From assembly GCA_025618425.1 (NCBI GenBank), contig CM046845.1, positions 8,938,083-9,002,082 on the forward strand: 64,000 nucleotides of DNA. Direction: 5' to 3'. Shown here in pieces: positions 22,766-34,201 of the stretch. Made by a program: the position numbers and the translations under genes. How positions within the stretch are numbered: position 1 is the first letter of the stretch; each line of letters begins with the position of its first letter. The stretch is from Heliocidaris tuberculata (lineage: Eukaryota; Echinodermata; Echinoidea; Camarodonta; Echinometridae). The notes below the pieces were generated by a model that was not told the DNA's origin, searched no databases, and saw only the letters and a program-made list of their open reading frames with translations.

Positions 22766-23560
22766 TCAAAATTATGTCTTAAAAATTTGAATTGAATTGA
22801 ATGAAACACTTTTGAGTTATCATAGTCAGAAGGTAAGAAAATGTTTTTCTTTACATACAGAGCATCTTGTCAATGGGCACTTTTTTTCAGGGGTCTGACA
22901 CCCCCTTTCCGATGGAGAATTTTGTCAGTTTATATATTTATGGAATGTACATCCACAGTTCTTCCTTCTTACAAAATTTGGTCCCTGGGCTTCTAAGGGG
23001 GAAATATACCCCAATTTTTAGAGGCCGTCTGACACCCTAACCCGACGGAAATTTTTGTCAACTTTTTGTGTTTTGTAATGTCCAGTCATACTACTTCCTA
23101 CTGACAAAGTTTGGTGCATGGGGGAGATGGTGTGAAATCGACCCGACTTTGGAGTCTCTTTTGGGTGCTCTGGGAGCTAAACCCGCCTGCTACGGTCAGG
23201 CTGACAAGGGCCATTCTTCGTAAAGTGAAACTTTTTTGACAAAAATGAAGTTCATTCTTGCTGTTTTTGAATAGTATATTCTTGAAGAGTAATGTCTAAA
23301 GTTACATGGAGCATATTTTATTTTTTAATTGAAGACCCAATTATGCTAATTTGCACACAATTACATTGGCATAAATTAAAGTACCATCCTTTTTTCACTG
23401 TATAATAGTCATCTCTCAGTATGGGCTTTAATAGGTGTTGCCACTATATAGTGAAATCATACCCTTCCCAGGTCCTTTTGCAAGTAATTAAGTCGAAGGA
23501 AAAGGAAAATTTGTCTATGCATTATGTGATAATTAACATGCATAATCAAGTAATTCGGAT

Positions 23561-25074
23561 GTCACACACGTGACCCCAAAACATGAAAAGTTTATGCTAT
23601 TTGAAAAATACAATTTGGATAATCTATATTTTTCCTGTCATAAGCTAACTTGTATGTGTCCTCAATCTCACCAAATATTATTCCAAATATGATTCTCGTT
23701 CTTTAAATATTGCCCAACTAACTTTGTCACACACGTGAACTGAGTGCAAATGGTCAAGTGCATATGTTCTCATGGGCAAGTCATGTGTAGAGTCTTTTTC
23801 ATCTTTTATTGTTAAGTTTCTTGACCTAATAATTCTGTTTTCACTTCTTGTATTCCTCTTGCTTAATCCTCTGAATTGATTGCATAATCCTATACAATTA
23901 TGATCAAATTGTTGTTAACTATCGTATAATATATGTAATATAATTGGCCTATGGAAATGTGCTTCTGAAAATAGTTTATACAACAAGCTGAAGATGAATA
24001 TACATGTATATCAGCATGAAAAATTTTGATTTTTTTTTTTTCTACTTTGATTCTTTGGTCTGAACATTAATAATGATAATAGTAAATATCAATGATAATA
24101 ATATGTAATAATAATAATTACAATAACAATAACAAGAAGAATTAATAATAATAATAATACTATGTCTTGTTTACCCAGGGTAGCCTCATCAGTACTAATT
24201 ACTTTTCTCCTTGAGGGCCCTGCAAGTATTATTACCCTGGTTTTAGCAAGACAACTGTAGCGCTCAGTGCATTCAAGAAATAAATCCTACAGGTACCCAC
24301 TTACTACACCTGGATCGAGCATGGCAAATGCAGATAAATGTCTTGCTAAAGGACGTTAGTGCCATGGCAATCAATTGAACCCCATACCTTGTGATCTGCA
24401 ATATGGTTACTTATCCACTAGACCAAAACACCCCCACAGTATATCAGTAAATATATCAATAAATTATATCAATAAATGTATGAAAATGAAAAATAAAAAA
24501 AAATTGTGTGTTCCCTGGGTATTTTTCATAAAGAAAAGACCTTAGAATCACTTTCTACCGTACTGATGATAATTTGTACAGAGCTATTGCAAAATGAATT
24601 AAAAATACTAAATACTATGATTTTTCAATAGTTCACCAAATCTGTGCACATTACCTATGGCATGTAACAAACGTGACCCCCAATGTCACACACGTGACCA
24701 TACATCATGATACAAAATATTACATAACAAAAATCTTATGCAACTTTCAACAGAATTAATGCTATTTTCTAAGAGATAGTACCATGAAATATACCTACCA
24801 TAAATATGCACATTGAAGCTTTTGAAAATTCAGAGGGATTTAAAGATGAAATGTGAGTTTGAAAAACTGCTTCTGTGCGAGGTCACACACGTGACCTGAA
24901 TTTTTGACCTCTGACGTAGAACAGGTATTATCATTTACCTTTTTTTGTTATTAAATCCATGTACCTGTGTCTGCATTTGCTGTATATACATGAAAAACCA
25001 ACACACTTGGACAGTTATTAAAATTATAGGGCTCACAATAGCCCAATTCCCTGTTTTTTGGTCACACACGTGAC
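23561..25074. repeat. Five dispersed copies of the 14-mer GTCACACACGTGAC
   Basis: Copies lie at 23561, 23726 (last base differs), 24685, 24882 and 25061. A degenerate version (GTAACAAACGTGACC) lies at 24664. Each is GTCAC / ACAC / GTGAC, an inverted pentamer with a CACGTG hexamer inside. The flanks are unrelated, so the motif rather than a longer repeat is kept. Confidence 0.85.
24140..24440 (-). mobile_element. tRNA-derived SINE (minus strand)
   Basis: On the minus strand the A-box region reads TGGTCTAGTGGATAAGTAAC and the B-box region GGGGTTCAATTG. The body contains GCAAGACATTTATCTGC and GGGTACCTGTAGGATTTATT. The 3' end ACCCTGGGTAAACAAGAC is followed by an (ATT)n tail, seen on the plus strand as AAT repeats at 24060-24160. 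It sits inside the 20787-25190 element. Confidence 0.8.
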
Positions 25075-25190
25075 TAAGAATGGCCCACAACCTTTTCGTC
25101 TATATGACTTAGATGGTCTAAGTAACTTTATGGGGTCAAATCTTATGGGTAAAATGGGGTGACTATTTCGGGACAGGCTCCTGGCCAACG

Positions 25191-26689
25191 TACTCCATTA
25201 TGATTAGCCATTATTTCAGATGCCAAACAACGATGTCACGTCATGAACCCATCAGTTCACATCAATTGTTAATGTAAGGAAACGGAGCCAGGGTTGAATC
25301 CGTATAATTAGTCAAACGTCCGGGTCATCAACAACTGGCAGCTTTTATCTTGCGTGAGGAACGTGAACTTGCACTTTGACTTTGACAGTGTTCACAAGCA
25401 AAGCAACACCATGCAGCCCTGAAATAGTGGGCATAGTATCAGAGACGCTTGACAACCTTGTTTATTTCATTGCTGTTATTTTCATGAATGATTACAGAAT
25501 GGAGCCACGCAATTGCACACACATTCTAAGTAAGTGAGCATCCTTGACACATAAAAAATAAATTCCAGCCGAGTACCGTATAACTCTTGCATTTAAAAGC
25601 ACTTGCGAAAAGTGTCTCATCCAAAGTTTGATTGTATCAAAGATGAATCAATAATGACAAGCAAAGGTCAACAGAGTTCGAGAAATTATGGGATGATATG
25701 AGTACCTATCATTCACCATTTTATAGTGTAATAGTATTTCACTAATGAACAATGTGATATATATATGTACAGTGGAGGAGCTACGGGGCACAAAGGGAAC
25801 ACACCCTCCCAATAACATGGTGAAAACGGGAGGGGGGGGGGGAGAAGATCATAAGAGAGGAGAAAAGAGAGGGGAGGAAAGAACCGTTACATGAAAAGAA
25901 GACTCTACGACCCCTCCCTCAGCCCCCCTAACCAAATGCCTTGTCAATTTGCATTACATCCACTGAGTAAGGTCGGGTGCCGCCCCCGTGATGATGCCAG
26001 TGCCCCCTCAATGTAAGGACCCAATCTACGCCACTAGGTCTGTGAGTGATGTTTCAGCGGACCGAATCTAAGAAACTTGAAAGGTTAAAACTCTGATGGA
26101 GGTAAAGGTAAAAGGAGCCCCAAATTAGCTCTGCAAAAAATAATAATAATACGTAATAGAAAAAATAAGCTGCTTTTAAGAGCTTTGTTGTTGTTTTTGG
26201 TTTTGGTGGTTTTTCGTGGTTTTGGTGGTGGTAGTGGTTGTGATGTTTCTAAAAGCATGGGGCGTCGATCCCTTTTTCAAGACATAAATCATTATTTTAT
26301 AAGCATATAGGTCTACTGCTTATCGGAGACAATTGCAATACCCAAAGCCCGGAAAATGAAAATCAACCTTTCTGCTTATGAAGTCACACTCTCTTGTGTG
26401 CCTTGAATCTAATGGGGGTGTAATGGTACCTGGATAAAATAGGTTGCCTTCTATCCAAATATATGTTGAGTTGCTCATTGCGCTCTCTAATTCAAAACAA
26501 TATATCCTATACCTCTATGCTCTCTTATCCCGTTGACTATTGAAATCTCTAGCTATTCCCAGAACCACCGTCTACGGCTCCCGCGTAGACATGGTAGACG
26601 AAGGGTTGATGCCGAGAATTGAAAATCCACTCGTTTTAGGAGTCATCATCTATCAGGGATCACTTCCTTTGGAGTTGATTTCGCTTCAA
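25191..26689. other. Unassigned stretch with one poly-G repeat
   Basis: Apart from the MITE-like repeat at 25770-26036 and a GGTTTTGGTGG-rich patch near 26185-26240, no gene or repeat was recognised. Confidence 0.5.
25770..26036. mobile_element. Poly-G MITE-like repeat with CAGTGG..CTACG ends
   Basis: It begins CAGTGGAGGAGCTACGGGGC and ends CCAATCTACGCCACT, an imperfect inverted pair, with a G tract at about 25830-25842 just inside the left end. The TGGCGTAG-type end also occurs at 39076, 58786 and 63159. Confidence 0.55.
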
Positions 26690-26830
26690 ATCAGGATGGA
26701 ATCCATTCTAAAGTAGTGGTTGAATCACTCTTTTGAGAGTGGAATCCACTATTTTCAGAGTGAATTCCACTCCAAACGGAGTAATCCCTAATATAACTCC
26801 CTCAAAAGTGGATTTCTACTCCAGTGCATT
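26690..26830. repeat. Short word repeat, GTGGAATCCACT type
   Basis: The palindromic words GAGTGGAATCCACT, GAGTGAATTCCACTC and AAGTGGATTTCTACTCC follow one another every 25-35 bp. No coding content. Confidence 0.5.
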
Positions 26831-26984
26831 AAGAGTGTATTAAAGATGACATTCGAACATGTGATTTTTTTTATTGTTTTTTTTTTTAAGTTTAGGTCTG
26901 ATATGATGAGTATAAATGGCTGCTGTTTTTTAAACAGCAAAGTGCTTCACTGTCTTCAAGACGTAAAACGGTGGTTGTAGAAGA

Positions 26985-27209
26985 GGGGTAACCTCGCTAG
27001 TTATAAGGACCGCTAGTCATAATGACCGCTCTATTCATAAGGACCACTATTCGTAACGTGTAAGTTATACCTGAAGGTCTGCTATTCGTAAAACGGAAAG
27101 GGGGTCACTATTCATAAAGTCATAAGGACCATTATTCATGAGGACCGCTATTCATTCGTTATTCGCTGCCATTATGAATAGCGGTCCTTATGACCAGCGA
27201 GCTGACCCC
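26985..27209. mobile_element. 225 bp word-repeat element (CATAAGGACCGCTATT family)
   Basis: Ends are inverted: GGGGTAACCTCGCTAGTTAT at 26985 against the complement of GGGGTCAGCTCGCTGGTCAT ending at 27209. Between them the word (C/T)ATAAGGACCGCTATT(C) recurs about eight times directly, in variants, and twice inverted at the right end. Non-coding. Confidence 0.8.
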
Positions 27210-28217
27210 GTAGAAGACTGGATTAGAGGGCATGAAATAAGACCACGCTACCCACAATCAACACTTAATTTGAGGTTCACCCGAGGTAGTCAAAAGCGCT
27301 GATAAAGACCTGTCTGTATAGTATAGGGCTGACCTAAATTTCAAATGTCATTCAGTTTTTGTTCCACGGGAACAAACTTGTTTATTTGAGAATATTAAAG
27401 CCCACCTTTGCTTACAAAGTGACCACAGTTTTATATTTGCATCTGTATTAGACTGTTTTATACCAGAGTATAAAAGAGATACGCCCCTTGTTTACAAGAC
27501 GCAGAACCAACAAATATTAGCAGGCGTCTGATAGTGTATATGAGGCAATTGAAGCACGTTCTTTGTACTTGGGGGAAACGGGATTTTTTTTCTCGAAGAA
27601 AGGTGACAAATCGTCACGACACAATAGGTGAATAAGAAACTTAACGACGAGTTTGATATTAATGTATCTATATCAATCAATGTATTAACTTATTGGCAAG
27701 GTAAATTGGTTGTTCTTGTGTTTTACGTAAGTCTTAGAAATATGCCCATCTGTGATCATTAAAAAGATAGGAATTTACGGAATTATTTTACAGTGTGTTC
27801 CTCTTCAATATATAACTATGAAATCTAATGAACTTCGAACGGCAAAGTGAACCTTTACTCGTAGCAAATGAAGGGTACGATAATCCGGCAGTAGGCCTAT
27901 AAGCTACAGAATAAATATACTAAACAATTGTGTATGGAGATGGAACAAATATTGTCATCTAAGCAGGTGCCTATAAGGAACGATTTTCTTTTTCAAAGGG
28001 GGACTTACTTTTCCGGGGGAAATATCTAATCTAATAAGTAAATAGGAAAGGAATTGGTTTATCAAAACAAAAACAAAAACAAAAACAAAAAAATGAAAAT
28101 AGGTAATAAGTCAATCTACAAAATATCGGACAATCTTTGCCGCCGCCCCCCCCCCCCAAAAAAAGAACATTTTTCAAGGCATAATCATAACTGAAAATTC
28201 TCTTAAAACGCCACAGT
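27210..28217. other. AT-rich stretch, nothing recognised
   Basis: Only an (AAAAAC)n run (28066-28090) and a C tract (about 28144-28157) stand out. Confidence 0.5.
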
Positions 28218-28294
28218 AAATGACACCTTCCCAGCAATTACAAAATATAGTCAGTGACTGACTATATTTTGTAATTGCTGGGAAGGGGTCATTT
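28218..28294. repeat. 77 bp near-perfect palindrome with 1 nt spacer
   Basis: The arms 28218-28255 and 28257-28294 are reverse complements with a single mismatch, centred on CAGTGACTG. The arm core is AGCAATTACAAAATATAGTC. There are no repeat-like flanks. Confidence 0.9.
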
Positions 28295-30106
28295 CGGTTT
28301 TTCAATACAATCTTTATGTTATGGCGTTTCCACATCCTCTGTTAAATATTTATTGTGTGTGTGTGTGGGGGGGGGTGCTGCAGACCCCCATCATATGACG
28401 CTGCCACCATTCTCATAATTAGGGGGTTTGCAGCACCCGCCGCCCCCTCTTCCCGGGGGGGGGGGGGGTGCCTAAAGGAACACATTCCGTGAACAAGGGT
28501 ACAGGGTGTAAAGATACAAATTTATTAGAGAATTATATTTTACTTTTCTCGTAAATCTTTATAGCTCTGATTTCCATACCAGACCAGCATTATAGCCTCG
28601 AAAACAACAACTACGGTACATATTAACATTTCAGAGTACTTCGTTATCACAAATTTACCTCAAACACAATATTGCACGAATACGAATCTTCACATTTCGT
28701 TTCTATAGTCTGGTAGAGTTAGAGAAAAAAAAAGACTGAAGTTGTTGAATATCAAAATTGTAAATTGATTTGATATATTGAGAAAATCGATGATTTACAA
28801 AAGTAGACCTAGCCGTAAATACCGTCACCAAAACTTGCTGAAAATAAATTCAAAATACTGTACCAGTATAGGTACTTAGGCCTACATATTTACGAGTAAC
28901 TGACACTTTATATACGTTTTGAAAGATTCGTTCTGTATTTAAAATATTGTGGTGAGAGTGCGTGAAAATCTTTTTCTCGTATGTATATCATATAAGACCT
29001 ACACTCAATGTGGGGGAAATGATCACTACCGTTTTAGATGAAAAGAAACTTTTGTTATGAATAGATCACCTTGTAGTGAACTTTCGCTATACATGTATTT
29101 TGGTGTCCTAAGTTATTCAGAGTATAAAGTGTCAAGATCAATAAACAATCAATGAACGGCCTATTTTTTCCGTCCTGTGCTAAAATACCATGTAATCAGC
29201 AGCTACTGAGGCACAGGGGCACATGCCCCCTCCCCCTTCCCCCCCCCCCCCCCCCTCCCCATGGAAAAAGGGGAAAATAAAAGAGAAAATGAGGGGAAAG
29301 GAAACCGAGAAGGGAAAGGAAACCGAGAGGGGAAAGGAAACCGAGAGGGGAAAGGGAAAGAAAAAAAAAACCCAAACGATAAGACCCCCTTTCAAGAGCT
29401 TTTCTTCTATTTTTCCTATTTCTATTTCTATCTGAATGGTGGATGATATCATATGCACGATATCCTCGCAATTTGTGAATACAATGAAAGAAAATATGAT
29501 TTTGGGGAGGGGTCCTAAGCTTTCAGCCTTTCTCTTCGTGACAAATATATCATATCAAAAGGTCAACGGTACACATCTTATAATCATGCCTATTAAAAAA
29601 AGGAGCTTGCAAAATGAAAAAAACACAACATGGAGTCTTGCTCACATTATGCATAACCTCTAACTGAGGTATATTTATTATTTGTTTTCAGTTCAGTTCC
29701 ATATTACAAATGGATAAGACATTCATTTTGTCTCCACCAATTCGCTCCTCGTCATTGCAATAACTTCTCATTCCATATATACACGTACGCAATGCCACTC
29801 CCATTCTGGCTATCATGCTTTTAAAAAGCTTGAATTGAGCCGACATTGAGGTTACTATTGCCTTTAACAGCTCTCTTCGAGAGATAAATTTTTCATAAAA
29901 TATTCAACAACACGAAGGACTCATTTATTTCATTGTCATCATATTCATTAAAAATCTAATTTCTTAATGACTTTTCCCTGTAACACAAACTGTACTCTTC
30001 TTATTGAAATTTAATCCTTCTTTATATTTTCGGTGAGCCTGATGGCACAACCATAATATGATCCCTGAATTTGCAGTAGTACAAGTTTACATGACTTAAA
30101 GGGAAG
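28295..30106. other. Unassigned stretch with homopolymer tracts
   Basis: It holds a (GT)n-G tract (28352-28377), a G tract (about 28456-28469), and a C tract (29237-29256) followed by a 15-18 bp tandem word (GGGAAAGGAAACCGAGA, about 29290-29360). No gene was recognised. Confidence 0.5.
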
Positions 30107-30463
30107 CTTGAGTTCTGGGAAAGGTAAAGAATAATTTGTGTGCTTTCTCATTCTTATTATGTTAGTTTGGAAGATTATCATAGTAGAAATGCCCCCTGAA
30201 AAGGATTGCTCTTCAAATGCTCTCACATGCTCTCACATTCAAAATATGACAAGAAACAGCTGTAATGTTTTTGTAGTCCCATATACATAATTCTGTGTGC
30301 ATGTGTGCATGTGAATCTCAGCAGGATTGAGTCAATTTCTTATCATTTTTGGTGATTCCAAAACCTTACAGCATACACCAATTCTTATCTGCTATATAAT
30401 CAGCCTTTCCCAATTGCTTTGGGACAGTTTCATTCACAATTCAATATCATGACCGGAACTCAA
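30107..30463. mobile_element. ~360 bp dispersed element, copy 1
   Basis: It begins CTTGAGTTCTGGGAAAGG and ends ATGACCGGAACTCAAC, so the ends are short inverted repeats. It is strongly similar throughout to 56423-56783, sharing for example GATTGAGTCAATTTC and TTGGTGATTCCAAAACC. Non-coding. Confidence 0.85.
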
Positions 30464-30642
30464 CTTTATCTTTAAATACCTAACTCATGCCGCCAACCGA
30501 CTACAAACCACAAACCGACTCCAAACCGACCTCTTCTTGACTATTCGGGGTAATGTAAGTTTCTGTTTGGTCTGCTGTCGGTCTGGTGTCGCTCTCGTTG
30601 GTGTGACTAGGAAATTAAATAGCAAACTGAAAAACTGATCCT

Positions 30643-30765
30643 GGGGAGCGTTTCATCAAGCGTTTTGTCAGTGATTTCTACCAACAACTGTTATAAGCTA
30701 CTGATATCCTTGCATCTGATTTGTCAGTAAAAATCACTGACAATACACATGATGAAACACTCCCC
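30643..30765. mobile_element. MITE copy 3, X-X configuration
   Basis: Both ends are of type X: GGGGAGCGTTTCATCAAG at the left and its complement near GATGAAACACTCCCC at the right. The core TTATAAGCTACTGATATCC is shared with copies at 4813, 12609 and 30832. Confidence 0.75.
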
Positions 30766-30831
30766 TTGATATTGAATACTTCCTGAATGGTTTGTTGCAA
30801 CAGGGTTCCACTGTACTTTGGATCGAAACCA

Positions 30832-30979
30832 GGGCCCTGTTTCATACAACTTGTTATCAATAACAAGCTGCGATAACCGTTATAAGCTACTGAAATCCTT
30901 GCATCTGATTGGCTGAGAGCAAATTTGTCATAGAAATGTAGCAGTTGTTAATGATAACAAGTTTTATGAAACGGGGCCC
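30832..30979. mobile_element. MITE copy 4, Y-Y configuration
   Basis: Both ends are of type Y: GGGCCCTGTTTCATACAACT at the left and AAGTTTTATGAAACGGGGCC at the right. The core with GCTACTGAAATCCTTGCATC is shared with the other copies. Confidence 0.8.
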
Positions 30980-31577
30980 AGTTGAGCATCATCTGAAAAA
31001 CATGCTTCATACCCATCCAGCTATTTTTAGCTGATGTACATGTTATCTATATGGCTCAAATTGCTTGCCTATTCCATACCATCTTCTACCACTGAGCATA
31101 ACTTAAACATCTGCAGCACGTAAATCATGTCCATATCGTCTGTTGAGATCCAGAAGGGTGTTATCTCTATGCTACAGTATATAACTTTAATGGCCCTGTG
31201 GCTCTAAACACACCATGCGCAAGTTGCAATCCAGATATTGCAGTGTTGCATGACGTGTTGCAAGAAGTTGCTCACAAAGTTGACTCTGGGAAAATTTTAT
31301 ACCACATGTGAATAGATGAGGAATCCCGCAAAGTGAGTAATCAAATTGTGTCAAATACATACGATCAGCGAAGGCCTAGGGATTGCTTTACCCAGGCTTT
31401 TCCTTACATCTCCATACATGTACATGTATAAAGTAAAATATGCAAGCCCAGAAACAGCAATAGCTCATTTTACGACTTCATTCCATTATGCTACATGCCC
31501 CTGATCATGGTTTGGGAAAGATAAGGAAGATTCTGTCTCACTTAAATGCTACATTTACTCATGCAATGCTAACTTAC

Positions 31578-31696
31578 TGCCAGAGGCGTTGATTCATTCG
31601 GTATAGATAAAGCATTGGAGGGGCAGAGTATTGTTTGTAAACAATGCTCTGCCCTTCCAATGCTATGTCTATTTCCAACGGATCTACGCCTCTGCT
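31578..31696. repeat. ~120 bp foldback
   Basis: The arms CAGAGGCGTTGAT.. and ..ATCTACGCCTCTG pair, as do AGCATTGGAGGGGCAGAG and CTCTGCCCTTCCAATGCT, around a short TTGTTTGTAAACAA centre. It is probably a small MITE; a microRNA-like hairpin cannot be excluded. Confidence 0.75.
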
Positions 31697-32399
31697 TACT
31701 GCTTTTAAGCATACATTAAAGTGATTTGGTAACTTTGTAAAGGCTTGATAAAGTCTGAGCTGCCTGGCCTTACATGCTATCAGTGTATGTAATACGGTGT
31801 AAAAATGAAGCCCAGGGGGGAAAAAAAGCACTTCAAAATCATCATGTGCTTCACAAAAGTAAACATATGCAAGTGACCGGAAATGCCAGACTCATTTCCC
31901 CCCATAGACTTAGTGTTAGACTAAAGCGTATGGCCATACGCTATCGTAAATGGGAGTATTCAGTCATAGATATCTTAATAATAGCATCATATATTTGAAA
32001 ACCTTTCTATGCCTGGCTACTTTATTTATCCTTCTGAACATCATTATACAAGACAGATATCAAAATTCAACAATTCATTAAATCAAGCCTCCACAAAGTT
32101 ACCGAATCCCTTTAAGAGACTATGAACTTTAAAGAAGGGAAAAACTCTGTTCGTGAGAAAGCGCAATATCCTGATTGAATGCACTTTGGAGTTACATACT
32201 AGTGGGAGTAACCAAAGAGATGTGTCTGTTATGTTTACTTTCCGCAGAGCTCTCGTTTTAATGACAAAAGCCTGGACATGCATTACATACAATGATTCCA
32301 ATTGACCTTCATTCTGTGTATGTCTTTACAATGTTACGATGAACTTTGCTGCTACATAATGGGTGCTACTTCTTCATGGTAAATAGAGAGAAAAAGAAA

Positions 32400-32403
32400 T
32401 GGG

Positions 32404-32434
<31 letters not shown>

Positions 32435-32522
32435 GTTGGGGAGGAGGGGGGGGGGAAGAAGGGAGAGACATGGATATAGACACACAGATGAAGAGGAACA
32501 GAGAGAGAGACAGGGAGAGATG

Positions 32523-32558
<36 letters not shown>

Positions 32559-32640
32559 CTGAGAAAGCCAGACGCAGATCCAGAGAGAATGAAAGATAGA
32601 GAGAGAGAGAGAGAAAGAGGGGAAGGAAAGAAGAGAGATT
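32400..32640. repeat. GA-rich simple repeat
   Basis: (AG)n runs at about 32409-32432, 32525-32558 and 32600-32618 with purine-rich interruptions. Glu/Arg-rich and Ser/Leu-rich frames across it are artefacts. Confidence 0.9.
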
Positions 32641-33089
32641 TACTGGGATAGACTGACAAGAAGACAGAGACGGATAAAGACATGAAGCAGAAGAAACACA
32701 AGAAGGAGACCGACATTCAGGGCCAGAAAAAGTCCATAGATAAATACTGCAGACAGGCTTACAGACAGGGGGAAGGTGAGAGATGCATTGCTTAAGTCAG
32801 AGAGGGCGACAAACAAGCTGACAGATTCCCTGGATTGACTAATTTTGATCCTGTGCCCTTTGTTTGGTAGTTGCTTGTTATGATCTTCCCCAAGATCTTG
32901 TTCCTTGGAATCTGATACACACAATTAAACACATGAATGATGTTCACAGCAGCTGCTATGAGTCACAAAGGTTTTCTTAATGGAATCTTTCAACATTGAG
33001 TTGTCACCCTGACAGCTGATATCTTGAAATCACCTCTCATTGCATAAGAACCAATTAGGTAAACACATATTATATAGTATCTCAAAATT

Positions 33090-33884
33090 TAGCCAATTCT
33101 AATATTTGCCAAAGACCGTCATGTCTCCATTTTGCTTCCTCAGCATCAGTACTATAATAAAATCTGAGCATATTGCATGAAAAACTACAACTCCGTGGAT
33201 CTCTTTAATTTTTGGCTAATGCTGTATCAAATGAAACAGCATGCTTACTTCCTGTTTGAGATTTTACACACGTACAGAATCAGTTGCAAAAATGTTAACA
33301 ACTTATTAGGTAGAGTATAAAGCTATAAATGGAAAAAGACTCTACTCTCTTTAACAGGTAATATAGGCAAGATTTCTTATCTGGTCCCTGAAACAGATAT
33401 AATGAGAGAAACGTTAAAGAGGTACAAGCCTACATGTACCCTCCAACAGGGTAGTAATGATGTTACCCAACAAGGGGGAAAATCACATGTGATTGCAACA
33501 GAATCAATTAGGAAAACACACATCATAAAATATCTCAAATTTTAGCCAATCCTCCCTTCCCACAGGGTAGTAACGATGTCATCCGAAAAACGAGCAAGTC
33601 ATTTCTGATTGCAAAAGTATCAATTAGGAATACATATTTCATAAAATATCTTAAATTCTAACCAATTCTAATCTTTATCTGTGAACGGCCATGCCTCCTT
33701 TGTGATTTCTCTAATATCTGGTCCAAGAAACAGGATATCAATGAAAGAAATATTGAAAGGACCAAGCTTCCCCTCCCACAGGGTAGTAATGAAGTTACCC
33801 AACTAGCAAGCAACTCATTTCTGATTGCAAAAGAATCAATGAAACACCTTTCATATAATAATTTGAGCTAATTCTAATCTTTGC
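33090..33884 (-). repeat. Degenerate repeats in the TMEM143-like 3' region
   Basis: The word CACAGGGTAGTAATGATGTT recurs near 33447, 33563 and 33779. ATTCTAATCTTTGCC-type words followed by GACC..CATGCCT and TTTGTGACTTCT recur near 33093, 33665 and 33867. The last copy covers the final codons and the stop of the TMEM143-like gene. This is probably 3' UTR. No clear polyadenylation signal was identified. Confidence 0.6.
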
Positions 33885-34201
33885 CTATGACCATCCATGC
33901 CTTCTTTGTGACTTCTCTTCCTTCTTGTACGTCTTCTCCTCCTCACTGAAGATCTTGTCGTACCCCTCCTCCAGTTCCACCTCCTCCGTTCTCGCCGCCA
34001 TGGAAGGCGGTTGCCGGGGGAGACCCAAGAGGGCAGCATCCAGGGGAAGGACTGCCAGGTCGTCATTCTCGTCTGCGTAGAGGATGCCGAAGGACTCCAG
34101 GATGCCACGAGCAGTCTTGGAGTTGAAACTGACCGTTGCACCTGTCCTCTCCTGGACCCACTGTTCAACGGTCTTGTCAAGAGCTGAACCAGGTATACCA
34201 C
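33885..34201 (-). CDS. TMEM143-like exon 5 (C-terminus)
   Basis: Acceptor CCCATACAG, stop TAG at 33887-33885. It encodes GIPGSALDKTVEQWVQERTG, a VSFNSKTARG block and a Lys/Glu-rich tail ending RRHGWS. A G tract (34207-34224) sits within the intron just beyond the acceptor. The last codons resemble the repeats in the 3' flank. Confidence 0.85.

Larger units (their letters stand above)
20787..25190. mobile_element. ~4.4 kb composite terminal-inverted-repeat element made of repeated modules
   Basis: The left end reads GGAGCCTGTCCCGAAATAGT at 20787. Its complement ends at about 25186 and also at about 21985. Homologous modules occupy 20787-21230 (inverted), 21240-21990, 22000-22650 and 22766-23205. 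They share the words TTTGTCAGTTTTTATATTTT, GGAATGTACATCCACAGCTC, CATCCCGACGGAAATTTTTG and GGGGTCTGACACCCC. The part from 23206 to 25090 is unrelated to the modules, begins GGGCCATTCTT and ends AGAATGGCCC, and carries repeated GTCACACACGTGAC motifs. Two SINEs are inserted. No transposase frame is present, so it is a non-autonomous or decayed element. Confidence 0.7.
30980..33089. other. Intergenic stretch between the MITE pair and the TMEM143 3' repeats
   Basis: Besides the 31578-31696 foldback and the GA-rich repeat at 32400-32640, no gene or repeat was recognised. Confidence 0.5.

Noticed and set aside
32346..32924. Arg/Glu-rich and Ser/Leu-rich frames
   Set aside because: Products of (AG)n simple repeats.
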